64,000 nucleotides of DNA from Vandiemenella viatica (taxonomy: Eukaryota; Arthropoda; Insecta; Orthoptera; Morabidae), in contig CM061920.1 of assembly GCA_031002005.1 (NCBI GenBank), positions 113,946,095 through 114,010,094 of the forward strand. The letters are read 5' to 3'. A model generated the notes under the pieces. That model was not told where the DNA came from. It worked only from the letters and a program-made list of their open reading frames with translations, and did no database searches. Every line of letters begins with the position of its first letter. The stretch's first letter is position 1. Of this stretch, positions 22,857-34,815 are shown one piece after another. The translations under genes were made by a program, and so were the position numbers.

Positions 22857-22927
22857 TGCCAGTATGGGGATTTGAACCCGGGTTCGCAAAATGGTAAGCA
22901 AACGCGCTACCGATACGCCACGCTGAA
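22857..22927 (-). repeat. tRNA-like Pol III head, right arm
   Basis: Mirror copy of 22358-22427 with the same A and B boxes on the minus strand; the two copies are essentially identical. Confidence 0.55.
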
Positions 22928-23117
22928 ACTGTTAAACAATGGAATAAAATTATAATATTTAAGCAACATTCACAAATGTTTGCGCGTTAATTTCTCGATA
23001 CCTAGGGCTCATTTTGAAGAAATAATTGTAACACAGATATATGGAATTATTACCCTTCAACATATACTCGGGGGATCGAAATCCGTTCTGAACAGGTCTG
23101 ATGGTCTCCAAGTAAGA

Positions 23118-25420
23118 TTTAACACTAAAGCTCAATGATTTTTGAAATATCCAATCAAGAATTTGACATTCTAACTAGTGTGTGGTATTACAGGCTACTA
23201 TAATAATTACTCTGTGAAGTTGGTTGCTAGGGAGATGAGAGCATAACAAGAACTGGTGAGCAATTGGGTTGAGTGTGAGCACTTTCGAGCTGACGACATC
23301 TAGTTACTGTGTAACAAGAACCTTTATAATCTTCGGATACTCTTTGATGTAATGTAACTAAAATAAAGACCAATGAATGATATGAAAGTTTATAATCACT
23401 CAAGTATTTAAAGATTAAGTTTGCATGGAAGTTTCGCATCAAGACTTTGGAAGAATGCCTATGAAAATAACAACAGGAAGTATACATAAAATACGATATT
23501 GAATAAAAATAAAATATAAGAAGAGTACATAAAATACGAGAAGTGTTGGGATAGAAGGTGCATTAGCAAAAGGAGAATGTCTGCCAGAAAGAGACTAAAT
23601 GAGTTCTTCAGAAGAAAATAATGCTTCAGAAGGCAGACAGAGGCAATTGGATACATAAAGTAAAATCAGATAGGATTAAGGCTGTGAGAGTTTATTCTTT
23701 TGCTCTTGTCCATTTGACATCTGTCTAATAAAGTGCATCACAGCGTATTATAACATAGCAGTAGCTTCCTAGTTTGCGAGGAGATGTGTAAAGTAAAGTC
23801 TTTAGCATTGCAGACAGATTGTATAACAGTAAAATTAATACTGGAGAGCTTTTCAAATCAAATTTGGAGCTATACCATGTCTTGGATTTAACCAAAAATT
23901 AAAATTAAAAATGTCACAAACATTTCCAAAGATACTATGATTAAAAATAAACTTTATTGATGAATGGTTGTTGGATTTACAAGACAGTAATTCAGATTTC
24001 AGTTTTATTAAACACATGGTTAACAGGAAAACTGTAGCAATGAGTCATTGGCCCGTGGCTGGTACCTGTGTAAGAACAACACATTTTCACACCAATAAAG
24101 AACTGTATTTAAACAGATAAATAAAAAACTAACAATGCCAATGGCTTGTCAACATGTAAACAGACTCTATAACAAAATTTCGAGTTCATAGATAAATCCT
24201 AAATATGTTTATTCAACGAATAAAGAAATTCAACTTCCAAACTAAAATAACTACAGATTTCAAAATATGCTTCAATGAAAGCTAATTAAGCTAATTAGTA
24301 TGGTAATAGTAAAAGGATAAAAAAAAAACTTCATATGATGAAAAAAGGGATCTAAGATGATGAGTCTCAAATGAGACAACACATGCCAAAAACAATGTCA
24401 CAAAAGAAAGCTATTTTTAAAACAAAGTAAAAATAGTTAAATAGATAATAAAATTTAAAGAAGAACAGCAAAAACTCCATTAAAAAGCATATTATATAGT
24501 ATTTTGAAATCTAACACATTCACTTGGAGTGAGGAAAATTGAGATGCAATAGAATCTTTTTTAAATATTGCATCTAAATAAATTAGCTATGGATCTAAAA
24601 CATATATAAAATAAAACAGAAAATTAAAAGAAATTGTTTGATATGAATAACTTTAAAGGGGACTTTAGAAATTATTGACAGGTAAACGAAATTTTCATAC
24701 CTCCCACTCTGAAAATTAATAACACCTAAATGAGTAAAAATACAAGAAAAGTTGTCATAGGTAAAAGTTCTTAGAATAATTAATTCTATAAAATGGCAAA
24801 GTTTCATAAATATTTATAATGCACTGTGAGAACAGGGGATGACTAGCCACATTCTCACAAGCTATAGTACAAAAGGGAGTCGTTTTGTGATTTCGGCAGC
24901 AGTCAGTTAGCTAGGCACACTCCACGTTGGTTTTGTCCGTGATGTGTAATCTTCCATACTTACTATATTTAACTTACATTTAGTTTCAGTGATAGTACAT
25001 TTTCAGAGGACTTCAGGCATAGAATATTTCAGTGGCGAAATGAAGTTATAAATCTTGCTAACCCTAGGAAACATATTTTTAATTTTTTCAGGCAACAAAC
25101 TTTTATTAAGTTTTCTTCGAGTCATGTGATAATTGTGGTTCACAATTACTAGGATTTCATTAATCGTGAGTGGAAGCTAGTGACTAGTGATTTTTATGTT
25201 GTAGTAACCTGCATCTTCAATCAGGAGAAGAATTTGAGTTATGATCGAATTTATATGCCTGATACCAGTATCAACTTCAACAATTTGTGAGAATTATACT
25301 GAGTGACTTTTAAATTTATTGTTTTTATGATTGACATTTCCACCGGATTCTTTTGGGGTGTGTTAGGAATACAAGTAGATTGGCAACTGATTAGGAAAGA
25401 AATTTGCAAAAGAACTTATC
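23118..25420. other. No supported feature
   Basis: AT-rich. At 24827-24870 a short inverted pair, TGTGAGAA / TTCTCACA, followed by CAGTCAGTTAG, looks a little like the start of an LTR, but no second copy is in the window. Confidence 0.3.
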
Positions 25421-25495
25421 AATAGAATCAGGATAAGGAATACAACATGGTTAAGGTTACGTTAGAACTTGTTCTATCCCAAGGAAAATTTCTAC

Positions 25496-25621
25496 ATGAC
25501 AGCATGGCTAGAAGCTGCACCTGAGGACAATGTAGAATTTAAAGGAAAGGATGTACTGGCGACAGAGTGTGTGATTTTTAATATGCATGTTCAGGAAGTA
25601 ATTAAAATTTGTTCTGCATGA
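25496..25621 (+). CDS. Short ORF, possible gene or element remnant
   Basis: 41 residues, MTAWLEAAPEDNVEFKGKDV... to ...EVIKICSA, with protein-like composition. An overlapping frame starting at 25447 (MVKVTLELVLSQGK...) may be the same protein before a frameshift. I do not recognise the family. It may be a relic of a retroelement gag or of a host exon. Confidence 0.25.
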   Translation: MTAWLEAAPEDNVEFKGKDVLATECVIFNMHVQEVIKICSA

Positions 25622-27483
25622 AAGGGGTGTGATGCTCATATTTTGCTAGATTGAAAAGTATAAACACCAGTAAAATAAAAAGTGATAATGAGCATGACAG
25701 AAGACCCTTTACAAAAATAGTTTCACTCAGAGAATTTGTCTGCAAAAGAAATAGTGTATAAAGGTATAAATGTCACTGCTAAAATCCATTACGTTTGAAG
25801 CTTAGAATCTGTTATATAGTTACAGCAAGATAACAGTATTCCTCCCAAAGGACAAGTGTTTTGTAATGTATAAATGAGACTGATGATTGGAATTACACTG
25901 CTTGTGTGGGGCATGGTTGGGGACAAGGAACAGGAAGGAATTTGGCCATGGTCTTTTGAAGGAAGCATTTGCCTGGAGTGATTTGTGGATACTTAGAAGA
26001 GAAGATTAATTAGAGTATCATATGCTTGCCATTGCAGGTGTTTGAATCTGTAAAAGGGCGTTAGTTTGTAACATGGAATAAGGAAACAAGAAAGACTAGA
26101 TAAGGAAAGAGTATAAATAATTTTTTATATGTTACAAAAGACAATCAAGAAATACTTATTATGTCTTGGAAAGATTTTGACACAATGCACGTTTTAAGTA
26201 CACAGAGTATAATTGATTAAGCCCTATGCAATGGGATTTGTTTATATAAAAATTCTCCATGGTGTATATATATGCAGTTTTCTTTAAAATGTGTTTGTTT
26301 TTTAACTTTGTGTTTTCTTGTTTTACTACAAATAACAAAGGATATGGGAAACAGCCCAACACTAACCAAACTTAAAGTCTATGAGATAAACAAAAACATA
26401 TGCAATGTTTTATTGTGGTAGGTTTTTTTGCTACAAGAAGATATCCCCCGTTTGTTTGCTAACTACAAACAATCTGTTTTAAAGTGTAATGCAAAACTAG
26501 GGAAAGGTGGGAGTTAAGACAAAACAAGGCTGCTATTTTTCCCAATTCACACAATGTTGGCTGGGCACACCAAAAAGCTGGAGGCGAGAATAAGGGAGAG
26601 GCGTAAACAGGATGTCACACGTCGTAAAACTACAAGGTGACTTTGCAGTGCAGCCTAGGCCATGACAGAGAGTGAGAGTTTGAGCGAGATTCTGTGAGGT
26701 CATAATGAAGTGATAGGTGGGCTATGAAGGAGAGATAGTGTTAATGTTATACGAGAGATGGAGTACAGCCTGAGCCGAGTACAGCCTGAGCCGAGTATGA
26801 AGACGGTATATTGGCTTAGTTTGTGTTGATAGGGAACAGTTACTCATCGATAAATAGTGATGCTGGTATAGATACAGTGGCCAGTACACAACTATGAGCA
26901 TACAGACAGCGGCGACCTTAACCATTTCAAGGCACCAGGCGGCAGAATTTCGTGAGGCCCTTGTCCTTTGTGCAAAGTATGTGAACCGAAAGTAGGTATT
27001 TCTTATGATTGCCGAGAAATTCAAAAATTATAAATAAATAAATTTTGAAATATTATATTAGAAGATTTATAAAAGTTAACAAAACATAAAGATGACATAT
27101 TATTAATGATGATAAACTAGGGTATATAAAGGCCTTGAAAAATTTAAGCAGGGATTTAAGAATAATGTTTGGGGCCATTCCTTAGACTAAAATCTTTAAT
27201 TAAAGCACCAGCTTTCACGCAAACTCATTTCATATATCTTGTTTTGCACATAAAACTCAGAAATAATATACAGTTAGTTTTACAGAGTTATTTTTAACAG
27301 CTCACTCCCTAATATAAGTACTGTTAATAACGTAGGATTCACTAAAACTTAACATCATTTAATGTTTATTTATCTACTGAAAGATTTATGCCCTACAGAC
27401 GACTTTGTAACACACTCAGGTCGGGCTATACTAGGCTAGGCTAATACTGACCCACACAGTCATCTTATTATTGGCGCTAACTC
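25622..27483. other. AT-rich with one dispersed repeat
   Basis: 26515-26610 matches 18630-18740. A 15-bp phrase, AGTACAGCCTGAGCC, is repeated in tandem near 26762. Otherwise nothing supportable. Confidence 0.4.
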
Positions 27484-27491
27484 GATTGAAG

Positions 27492-27545
27492 CAGGGCCAC
27501 ATTTAGGCTATGTGCCTAAGTAGCCTATGCTTAAATGCGGCCCTG
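27492..27545. mobile_element. 54-bp hAT micro-element with perfect 8-bp target duplication
   Basis: CAGGGCCACATTTA on the left and the inverse of CAGGGCCGCATTTA on the right form near-perfect terminal inverted repeats separated by about 26 bases. GATTGAAG flanks both sides (27484-27491 and 27546-27553). An 8-bp duplication and CAGGG-type ends are typical of hAT transposons. Confidence 0.85.
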
Positions 27546-28029
27546 GATTGAAGTTAGTTCAAATGACACTCCGCATCATCTGACACTTGGCTGACATCAT
27601 GCTGTTATTAGTTTTGTTTACTTTTTGATGGGCTGGTGGATGTGGAGAAGCATATGGAAGCAGTTTAGAATTTTTTAGCCCTTTATGGCCAAATGTTTTC
27701 ATGTTATCGATTATCTTAGAAAATATCTTTTCTTCAACCTCATTTCCATGTTGATTAGATGATTTTTAAATGTAGCATGATTACTCAAACTATGAAATTT
27801 CCCAAACAAGGGCGAAACCCTTAAAAAACTGGCTTTTATTTATTTACTTATTTTTAAATAAGGATTTTTTGTCTAAAAATAATACACACAATGAGCAATA
27901 TGTTATTAATTAATTTGATGAGTGGTCTTGTTTCTTGTTGCAGTTTGAGTCTATTTTAGGACCAATTTTGCTCATTTTTCAATCTCAATTCTCCATGTTG
28001 TGTGCTGCACTCTCGAGATACCCAGTCAG

Positions 28030-28125
28030 TCGCCATAACGTAAATCTTGTCGTGAACCCCATACGTTCAATTTGTGAACCCCTAGGGGTTTGCGTACCCC
28101 AGTTTGAGAAGCCCCATTCTAAAGC
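28030..28125. repeat. hAT-like terminal fragment
   Basis: The inverse complement begins TAGAATGGGGCTTCTCAAAC and continues with GGGGTACGCAAACCCC, phrases typical of hAT ends. The partner end was not found, so element limits are unknown. Confidence 0.45.
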
Positions 28126-29955
28126 ATTTGTAAATTTCATTTTATCATTGATCAGATACTGTAACAAAGGTAGCACCCCAATTTTTTCTGTTCTGGTACA
28201 GCAGAAACAAAGTACATTGTATAGAGAAAGAGTAAGTATATTTATATTATTAGGTTTGAAAAAATATTTTTCACTACTCATAAATTTGGCCTGTCTTAGA
28301 TGGCTACGGCGTGCGATTGGAGTAAGGAAGATTCCCATTTAAAATCCCTGTCTCAGTTGTAACTTTTATGTGCCTTAAAACTGAATTTTACCTCTGGCAA
28401 AGCTTTGATTTGTTAATGTGAAATGCAAGGATACTCCGTGGTTGGAATTCCATGATAAACTGTAAGATCTGGAAGGAATACCAGAGTTAGTTAGGTGGCT
28501 GCTAGAGAGATGCACTGTACAGCCAGTAAGAAACTCTGTGACTAGGTCTTTGAGAAGTGTGAGGGAACTGTGTGAAAAAATTTAAATGTTTGTTTTTAAT
28601 ATATTTCTTTGAGTAGGAAGGCTGTTTTGTATTTGGTGGTTAAAGAACATTAATGATCGCTGGATATCAAGTCAAAGTTGGTATGAGATTGTTGGACTGC
28701 ATATAATATAAGAAATAATACAACCAGTATTAGTCATAGTAAAAGTTAAGAAAGAGGAACATTAATGTGTACTGTTAATTTAGGAAGTGAACTTGTAAAT
28801 TGTCGAAACTATAATTGTGACCAATAAATATTGTAATACAAGAAGTAGAAGTATTCGAGTATTTATGGAAAGGAAAATACCAATTTAAATATTATTAAAT
28901 TCAGTTTGTGTTATTGGTTCAAGATCAGTTTTGAAGATTTTATTTTACATTTATAAAATGATATAACATTATAGGGTGTGCTTCAGTTTGTAGAACAGCT
29001 TACATCCGAACACAAGACCCCAATAGGTAATTATGACAAAAATGAATACAGTTACACCATATACCACAAAAAATTAGTATACAGAATCTTCACAATCTGC
29101 ATTTAAATTAAAATATACAACAGTTTCTTTCTTTACTAATACAAAATATTGAATGAAAGTACCCACGAACAGAAGAAACAAGTGTGAAATGATTGACATT
29201 TCATTGTGATTGCATTTAAAAACGCAAGAATCTTTCAATCCAGTATAGTGTGTGAAAGACTTTAAATGATGGTTCGTGAAGACTGTGTTTGAATACCAGT
29301 GGGTGATAACGTAACTCAGGAAAATAAAGTATTTATCGTACTTTATTATTTTCGTAGATTATAAAGCACACTTACACAACTCACTTTTATGGAAGTTTTT
29401 GAACATTGATTCTGTGAAACGACCACGTGAAAAAATGAAGGAAGACTAAAGACAGAGTAGAAACCAGTCTGTCACGCGGACTAGTGTGAACAGGAGAGGG
29501 GCGAGCCGACACCCGGCTGACTGTCGGTGCGGACCAGTATCAGCCAAGTGTGGCCCAAACTAACAGCTGCTAGCAAAATAAGTGTGAGGTGATAAGAGTT
29601 ATGTAAAGAATGAAACACGGGAATTACCCATAAGTAAATCACAAACATGGTGAAAGTAACCAAACCATGCATTCAAGTGAGTTTTTTTATATGCACAGTG
29701 CGAAATTCACATAAAAATGAATTTTCCATCATGTTTTCCAGTAAAATTATAAAAAATATTATTAACTGATAAATTAATTAATTTTGATATCATTAATCTT
29801 ATTCTTAAACGAATGTGATATTGATTAAGTCTAAATCAAAATTTTTATTTAGGCACTTATTACTAATAATATATACTTTACTATGAATTAACCAACTTTT
29901 TTACTGCTGTAACTAATAGCTAAGGATAAAATAAAAAGTTTTAAATATAAACTTT
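28126..29955. other. No supported feature
   Basis: AT-rich sequence. A small GC-richer patch at 29465-29570 has an open frame on the minus strand (63 residues) with no recognisable similarity. Confidence 0.35.
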
Positions 29956-29959
29956 TTTC

Positions 29960-30050
29960 CAGTTGGGTTGCTGCGCAAGGCCCCTACAAGAGTGAGGCCC
30001 CGGGTGACTGCCCTGCTTGCCACCCCATAAGGCCCCCTCTATATACAGAT
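29960..30050. repeat. Terminal fragment of a DNA transposon (hAT-like)
   Basis: GCCCCGGGTGACTGCCCTGC and GCCACCCCATAAGGCCCCCT resemble, in inverse orientation, common arthropod hAT ends. No partner end was identified. Confidence 0.35.
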
Positions 30051-31948
30051 GTGCTCAAACAGTAGCAATACAAGTGATTATGAATGGTCAGTTAGAGTTA
30101 CCTTCTTAGAGACAATCGTGAGTACAAAGGATAAACAGAAAGAGCTTCTTTTCTCAGTAACTTGACAAACCTGGATGTTCAAGGAAAGATTATGTCATGC
30201 AGGGGATATTCTGACAACAACAACAAAACCATTTGCTGAATATTATCCCATCTGTACATAAACAGAAACCTATCAACCTTGATATTTGCATATAAGATAT
30301 TAAAAATAGGGTTCAAAAATTTTTAAGACTACTTGCAACAGTAAGTTTCCTCTACTAAAGAAAATGACCTTTATTGTCTGCAGCAAAGAGAAAATAAACT
30401 GGAGGAGGAAACTTCCGTTTACCATCTAATATTTAGCTGTTGGAAAGTTAAAAATGCTGCAATATAAAGGAAATCAATAATCTGATACAGAATCTGAATA
30501 ATGTGGCTTTAATGTCATGAGAGAAAGCAAATTTACCAAAAGTTACATATTGAAACATGGCAGTACAAAGGAAATTTGGCATAGCTGGAAGAGATTTTAA
30601 TCTTTGTGTTAGGCAACTTTACTATACCTCAGTCATATTATATCTAATTATTTATTTAAAAGATTTTCCTCCCTAGAGAGATTTTTCCTCCAATGTAAAA
30701 ATAAAAACTCTGAACCTAGAACTTATGTTTATCTTCTCAAAATATTTCTCCAGAAACTTTGGCTTTGTGTTTCTTCTTCTCATTGCTATCTGTACATTTT
30801 GGAACCACGTAATCATAGGTCATCCTCTTCCTCTCCTTCCTACATCATCCCACGTCAGTAAGTTTTGGCATTCTAGTATCTTCCATTCTTCATACATGGC
30901 CACACTATTGTAATCTTTTTGTTCAATAGCTTCATACTTTCAACACTTCCATTAGGCTTATTATTTCAGTACTCCTTGAAATCATTGTTGATTTTCTCTG
31001 GCAATCCATTTGTAATGTTCCTTGTGTTAAACCTCCCTGAATCTTGGGGTTTGCTTTAAAACACATTTAAACTGAACTGTAACCATGCTCTGGTAACATA
31101 ATAGATTCTTCCTTGCGGCCACCAATCACTCATAATAACCCCCAAGAGATAAGAAATAAAACACTGTAAACTTCTTGCTGATTTGAAACTGATGTATTGT
31201 TAAAAGTTCTATTATGTGAATCGGAACCAGAAGAATTTAGAAAAGAATCAGACCTCTATCCAAATTTAATGTTTATAGGTTAAACTATCCTCACACACCA
31301 TAGGCAGCTTCCATCTAACCCATCTAGATGAAAGTTATATGTATACCATGCTGATCAGCACCGTTGTTGTGAGAACATTTTTTCCTGAATCTCCCTATAC
31401 ATGTCTGCACGCTAGCAAATCTGTCCAAATACTGCCACACCTCGTAACTCGCAGGGGCTTCTTATATTCATTTAGTAAAAAATGACGTCACAGTAACTCG
31501 TGATCCAACAAAGAAAAACTTCTATCATCGTGAATTTTGGTATGTTGTGAAGCATTTTTGAAACGTCAATTTTAGTTATGAGAATTTTCCTCATAGGTGT
31601 TGTGGTTTCTGAGATAAAAATTCATAAAGTTACAAAAGCTTGGAATCTTCCATCATTACTACAATTCTTAAGTCTGTGAGCTGATTTTACTGTCAAAATA
31701 TTCTATAAAAATTCCTTAACTTTTAATATATGATTCAATCTGATTCTGATAGTATTTTGAGGTGACAACCACTCTTCTCCTGGTGTGTCGTAATAGTTAC
31801 TATGTCTTGATCTTGAATATTTCCGAGAGTACTAGTCCTATCAGTCTAAAATAGGTGTCAACCTTCACTAAATTTTATTTTCGATCTGGTGGTTATGTTA
31901 TTTAATCACTAAAGACCTGTCTTCTGGTAATAGTCTTTATGTTACTCA
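30051..31948. other. No supported feature
   Basis: AT-rich, no exon or repeat boundary that I can defend. Confidence 0.4.
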
Positions 31949-32067
31949 AATCTAATTGCCTTGCATTATGATTTCACCAGTGCCATTGTTTGAAAACATT
32001 AAATTCGCTTTTAAGACCTAAATACTACTAAATCGAAAACAAAAATAGCTGTGTGTTTAGAAAAAAT
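31949..32067 (+). repeat. ~118-bp dispersed repeat, copy 1
   Basis: Nearly identical to 39489-39607: TCTAATTGCCTTGCATTATG start and GCTGTGTGTTTAGAAAAAA end, with a handful of substitutions. The class is unknown. Confidence 0.8.
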
Positions 32068-32129
32068 TCCTCTCTAATTTGAGTGTACTTTCTATGCTCT
32101 CCACAAGTATTTACCTGCCAACTCTCCTA

Positions 32130-32520
32130 GACCTCCACACAGATCTTTCCCCTGTAACAGACCACGCTTTAAAACATGCAGCATGCATCCCACCATTACT
32201 TACTCTAATCCTGTCACAGACAAATCGTTCCCTATAACTGGACATGCTACGTGTGCCACCACTCACCTGCCTCCATTGCACTGCCTGCTACATTGGTCTC
32301 ACCACTCAACAACTATCCTACTGGATGAATGGCCACAGGCAAATAGTTTATACTTCCAACCCAGACCATCCAGTGGCAATTCATACCAACTTACATGATT
32401 CAAACAACCTCAACACCTGCTTCACAGTTACAGCTATTAGAGTTTTTCCAAATACCACCACCCCTTCAGAACCCCGCAGATGGGAACAAGCCTACCAACA
32501 TATCCTTGATCCTTGACACC
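32130..32520 (+). pseudogene. Penelope-like GIY-YIG endonuclease remnant (family 2)
   Basis: Pieces in two frames give MHPTITYSNPVTDKSFPITG, then ...CYIGLTTQQLSYWMNGHRQ..., then NTCFTVTAIRVFPNTTTPSE and WEQAYQHILDP. These align by eye with the GIY-YIG ORFs at 33.3 and 62.6 kb. Frameshifts and lost residues make it non-functional. Confidence 0.7.
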
Positions 32521-32694
32521 AGACACACCCCTGGCCTAAACCTACGTTAAACCTGTGAATTGGTATCTCTCATTTCATTTTACATTCCATTACTTATATA
32601 TGTACATTTCATCTATTCATTTTATATATTTTTATGAATATATATATATATATATATATATATAGATTGTTTGGAAACAAAGGCGCTGAGAGCG

Positions 32695-33308
32695 GATATA
32701 TTAGACATTGGGATAGGAGAAAAACCACCGCTTACCAAAGATGAGGGCTCCAGCGACGTCAAAACACGAAAAAACACACAAACACAAACATAATACAAAT
32801 TTTCGAGCTTAGCTCTTCATCAGGTTGTAGGATGAGGTGGCTGCCCCGCGGAAGCTAGCAACCAACTGAGGAGACCACACGGGGTGCACATGGTCGGCTG
32901 GTCGGGGTGGAGAGGGAGGGGGGAGAAACAACATGGCGGGGGTGGGGGTGGAAGGACCTAAGCCCGAAAATGATAATTAGACTGCACAGTGGAAACGCGG
33001 TTGTGGTCATAAGGTCACTGGCATAAAACAAACCAAGGAAAACACGGGGGGGGGGGGGGGGGGAATCTACTGAAAACGATCTATAAGTGCCCCCACAAAA
33101 AATTTATTCCACACGCAAAATTATTGAAAATATTACACACGAAAAAATACTACACACGGAAAAAATATGATAATATAAAACACACGAGAGAAAGAAATTT
33201 ATTGCAATAGATCTAAGTACAAAAAGAGAAAGCTCTGGTGAGCGATGGTTTTGTGGGAAATGATGGCAGGTAAGGGGCAAAGGTCGGAGGAGAGAGGAAA
33301 ATTGGAGA
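32695..33308 (-). repeat. Left inverted arm (inverse copy of 3' region)
   Basis: Starts near ATATATTAGACATTGGGATA and ends AGGAAAATTGGAG, immediately before the coding core. Contains a G run of about 18 at 33046-33063. Confidence 0.85.
32801..32823 (-). ncRNA. Hammerhead-like core in left arm
   Basis: Minus strand CTGATGA, A, GAGC-TAA-GCTC, GAAA. The catalytic core is complete, with one extra A before stem II as in the 15.3-kb ribozyme. A good stem I is not evident. Confidence 0.45.
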
Positions 33309-33309
33309 A

Positions 33310-34206
33310 CCCACCAATCTACAACAATACCTCCACTACGACAGTTGCCATCCTAATCACATCAAACGCGCCCTCCCATACAGCCTGGGAATCCGGGGCA
33401 GGCACATTTGCTCCAACGAACAGTCCCTTAAGCAGTACACTAATAACATTTCTGAAGCCCTAATATCCCGCAATTACCCCCCAGATTTAGTTCATAAACA
33501 AGTTACACGAGCCACATCAGTACCGACACGATCCATCAACACCCCACAACCATCAAGAACCAACCAAAGCCCAGTTTTGGTCACCCGCTACTTCCCTGGC
33601 TTAGAATCCATCAACAGGATCCTAAGACAAGGATATGATCTCCTCCGAGCCTGCCCGGAAATGAAAACACTCCTACCACAAATCCTTCCCCAGCCCCCCA
33701 GAACCTGTTTCAGTAGACCCCCCAACTTGAACCAACTCTTGGTCCATAAACATGGAACCCCTCAGCCCACAAGACAGCCCCAAGGATCCTTTCCGTGTAA
33801 CAGGCGCCGTTGCAAACTTTGCATGATGCACCCGCCTTCGACCACCTTCACCAATCCCGTAACAGGGGAAAGCTTCTATATCACTGGATCGGCTACCTGC
33901 GTAACTTCTCACCTGATCTATCAACTTACCTGCAACCACTGCCCAGCCTCCTACATAGGTCTGACCACAAATCCACTGGCCATCCGGATGAATGGACACA
34001 GACAATCGGTCTGGACTGAGAACCCTGACCACCCTGTTTCTTTTCATGCCACCACTCATAACACCAACAATTTCAACACCTGCTTCACAGTCCGCGCCAT
34101 CAAAGTACTCCCAGACAAAAGCAGCATCTCAGAACTGAGAAGGTGGGAACTGGCCTTTCAGTACCAACTGGGGACCAGACAACCACCTGGACTAAATTTA
34201 AGATAG
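33310..34206 (+). pseudogene. Penelope-like protein, C-terminal part with GIY-YIG endonuclease
   Basis: Open for 298 codons to TAG with no ATG near its start, so it is a 5'-truncated ORF. It begins YLHYDSCHPNHIKRALPYS, the linker that follows the reverse transcriptase in Penelope-like proteins. A Cys-rich motif, PCNRRRCKLCMMH, lies at about residues 162-174. The GIY-YIG nuclease follows, with IYQLTC near 203-208, YIGLT near 215-219 and IRMNGHR near 225-231. The end is RRWELAFQYQLGTRQPPGL. This nuclease makes the genomic nick for target-primed reverse transcription. The reading frame is intact but the polymerase is missing, so it cannot transpose alone. Confidence 0.85.
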
Positions 34207-34815
34207 CTCCAATTTTACTCTCTCCTCTGACCTTTGCCCCTTACCTGCCATCATTTCCCACAAAACCAACGCTCACCAGAGCTTTCTCTTTTTGTACTTA
34301 GATCTAATGCAATAAATTTTTTTCTCTCGTGTGTTTTATATTATCATATTTTTTCCGTGTGTAGTATTTTTTCGTGTGTAATATTTTCAATAATTTTGCG
34401 TGAGGAATAAAAAATTTTATGGGGGCACTTGTAGATCGTTTTCAGTAGATTCCACCCCCCCCCCCCCCCCCCCCGTGTTTTATGCCAGTGACCTTATGAC
34501 CGCAACCGCGTTTCCACTGTGCAGTCTAATTATCATTTTCGGGCTTAGGTCCTTCCACCCCCACCCCCGCCTCCCGCCATGTTGTTTCTCCCCCCTCCCT
34601 CTCCACCCCGACCAGCCGACCATGTGCACCCCGTGTGGTCTCCTCAGTTGATTGCTAGCTTCCGCGGGGCAGCCACCTCATCCTACAACCTGATGAAGAG
34701 CTAAGCTCGAAAATTTGTATTATGTTTGTGTTTGTGAGTTTTTCGTGTTTTGACGCCGCTGGAGCCCTCATCTTTGGTAAGCGGTGGTTTTTCTCCTATC
34801 CCAATGTCTAATATA
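34207..34815 (+). repeat. Right arm: 3' noncoding region of Penelope family 1
   Basis: Follows the stop codon directly. It contains a C run at 34446-34474 and the hammerhead-like core, and ends in TTCTCCTATCCCAATGTC at the (TA)n junction with the host element. Confidence 0.8.
34690..34712 (+). ncRNA. Hammerhead-like core in right arm
   Basis: CTGATGA at 34690-34696, A, GAGC-TAA-GCTC stem II, GAAA at 34709-34712. Identical core to the left arm copy. Stem I pairing is weak, so activity is doubtful. Confidence 0.45.

Larger units (their letters stand above)
22166..23117. mobile_element. 950-bp palindrome with tRNA-like sequence in both arms
   Basis: 22166-22520 is the inverse complement of 22748-23117, nearly identical over about 350 bp. 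The ~225-bp centre includes a tandem ATTGTAAATAAT repeat. No ORF is present. It could be two copies of a tRNA-derived SINE in head-to-head orientation or a single fold-back element. A transcript would form a long hairpin. Confidence 0.85.
32695..34815 (+). mobile_element. Penelope-like element, family 1, with ~610-bp inverted arms
   Basis: The left arm 32695-33308 is the inverse complement of the 3' region 34207-34815. Between them lies only the C-terminal coding core. Arms agree over nearly their whole length, including a poly-G/poly-C run and the hammerhead-type core, with small indels. Such inverted partial copies are a known product of Penelope retrotransposition. The reverse transcriptase domain is missing, so the copy is 5'-truncated. 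Confidence 0.85.

Noticed and set aside
24827..24935. Possible solo LTR starting TGTGAGAACAGG
   Set aside because: No second copy, no target duplication and no primer site; only a resemblance.
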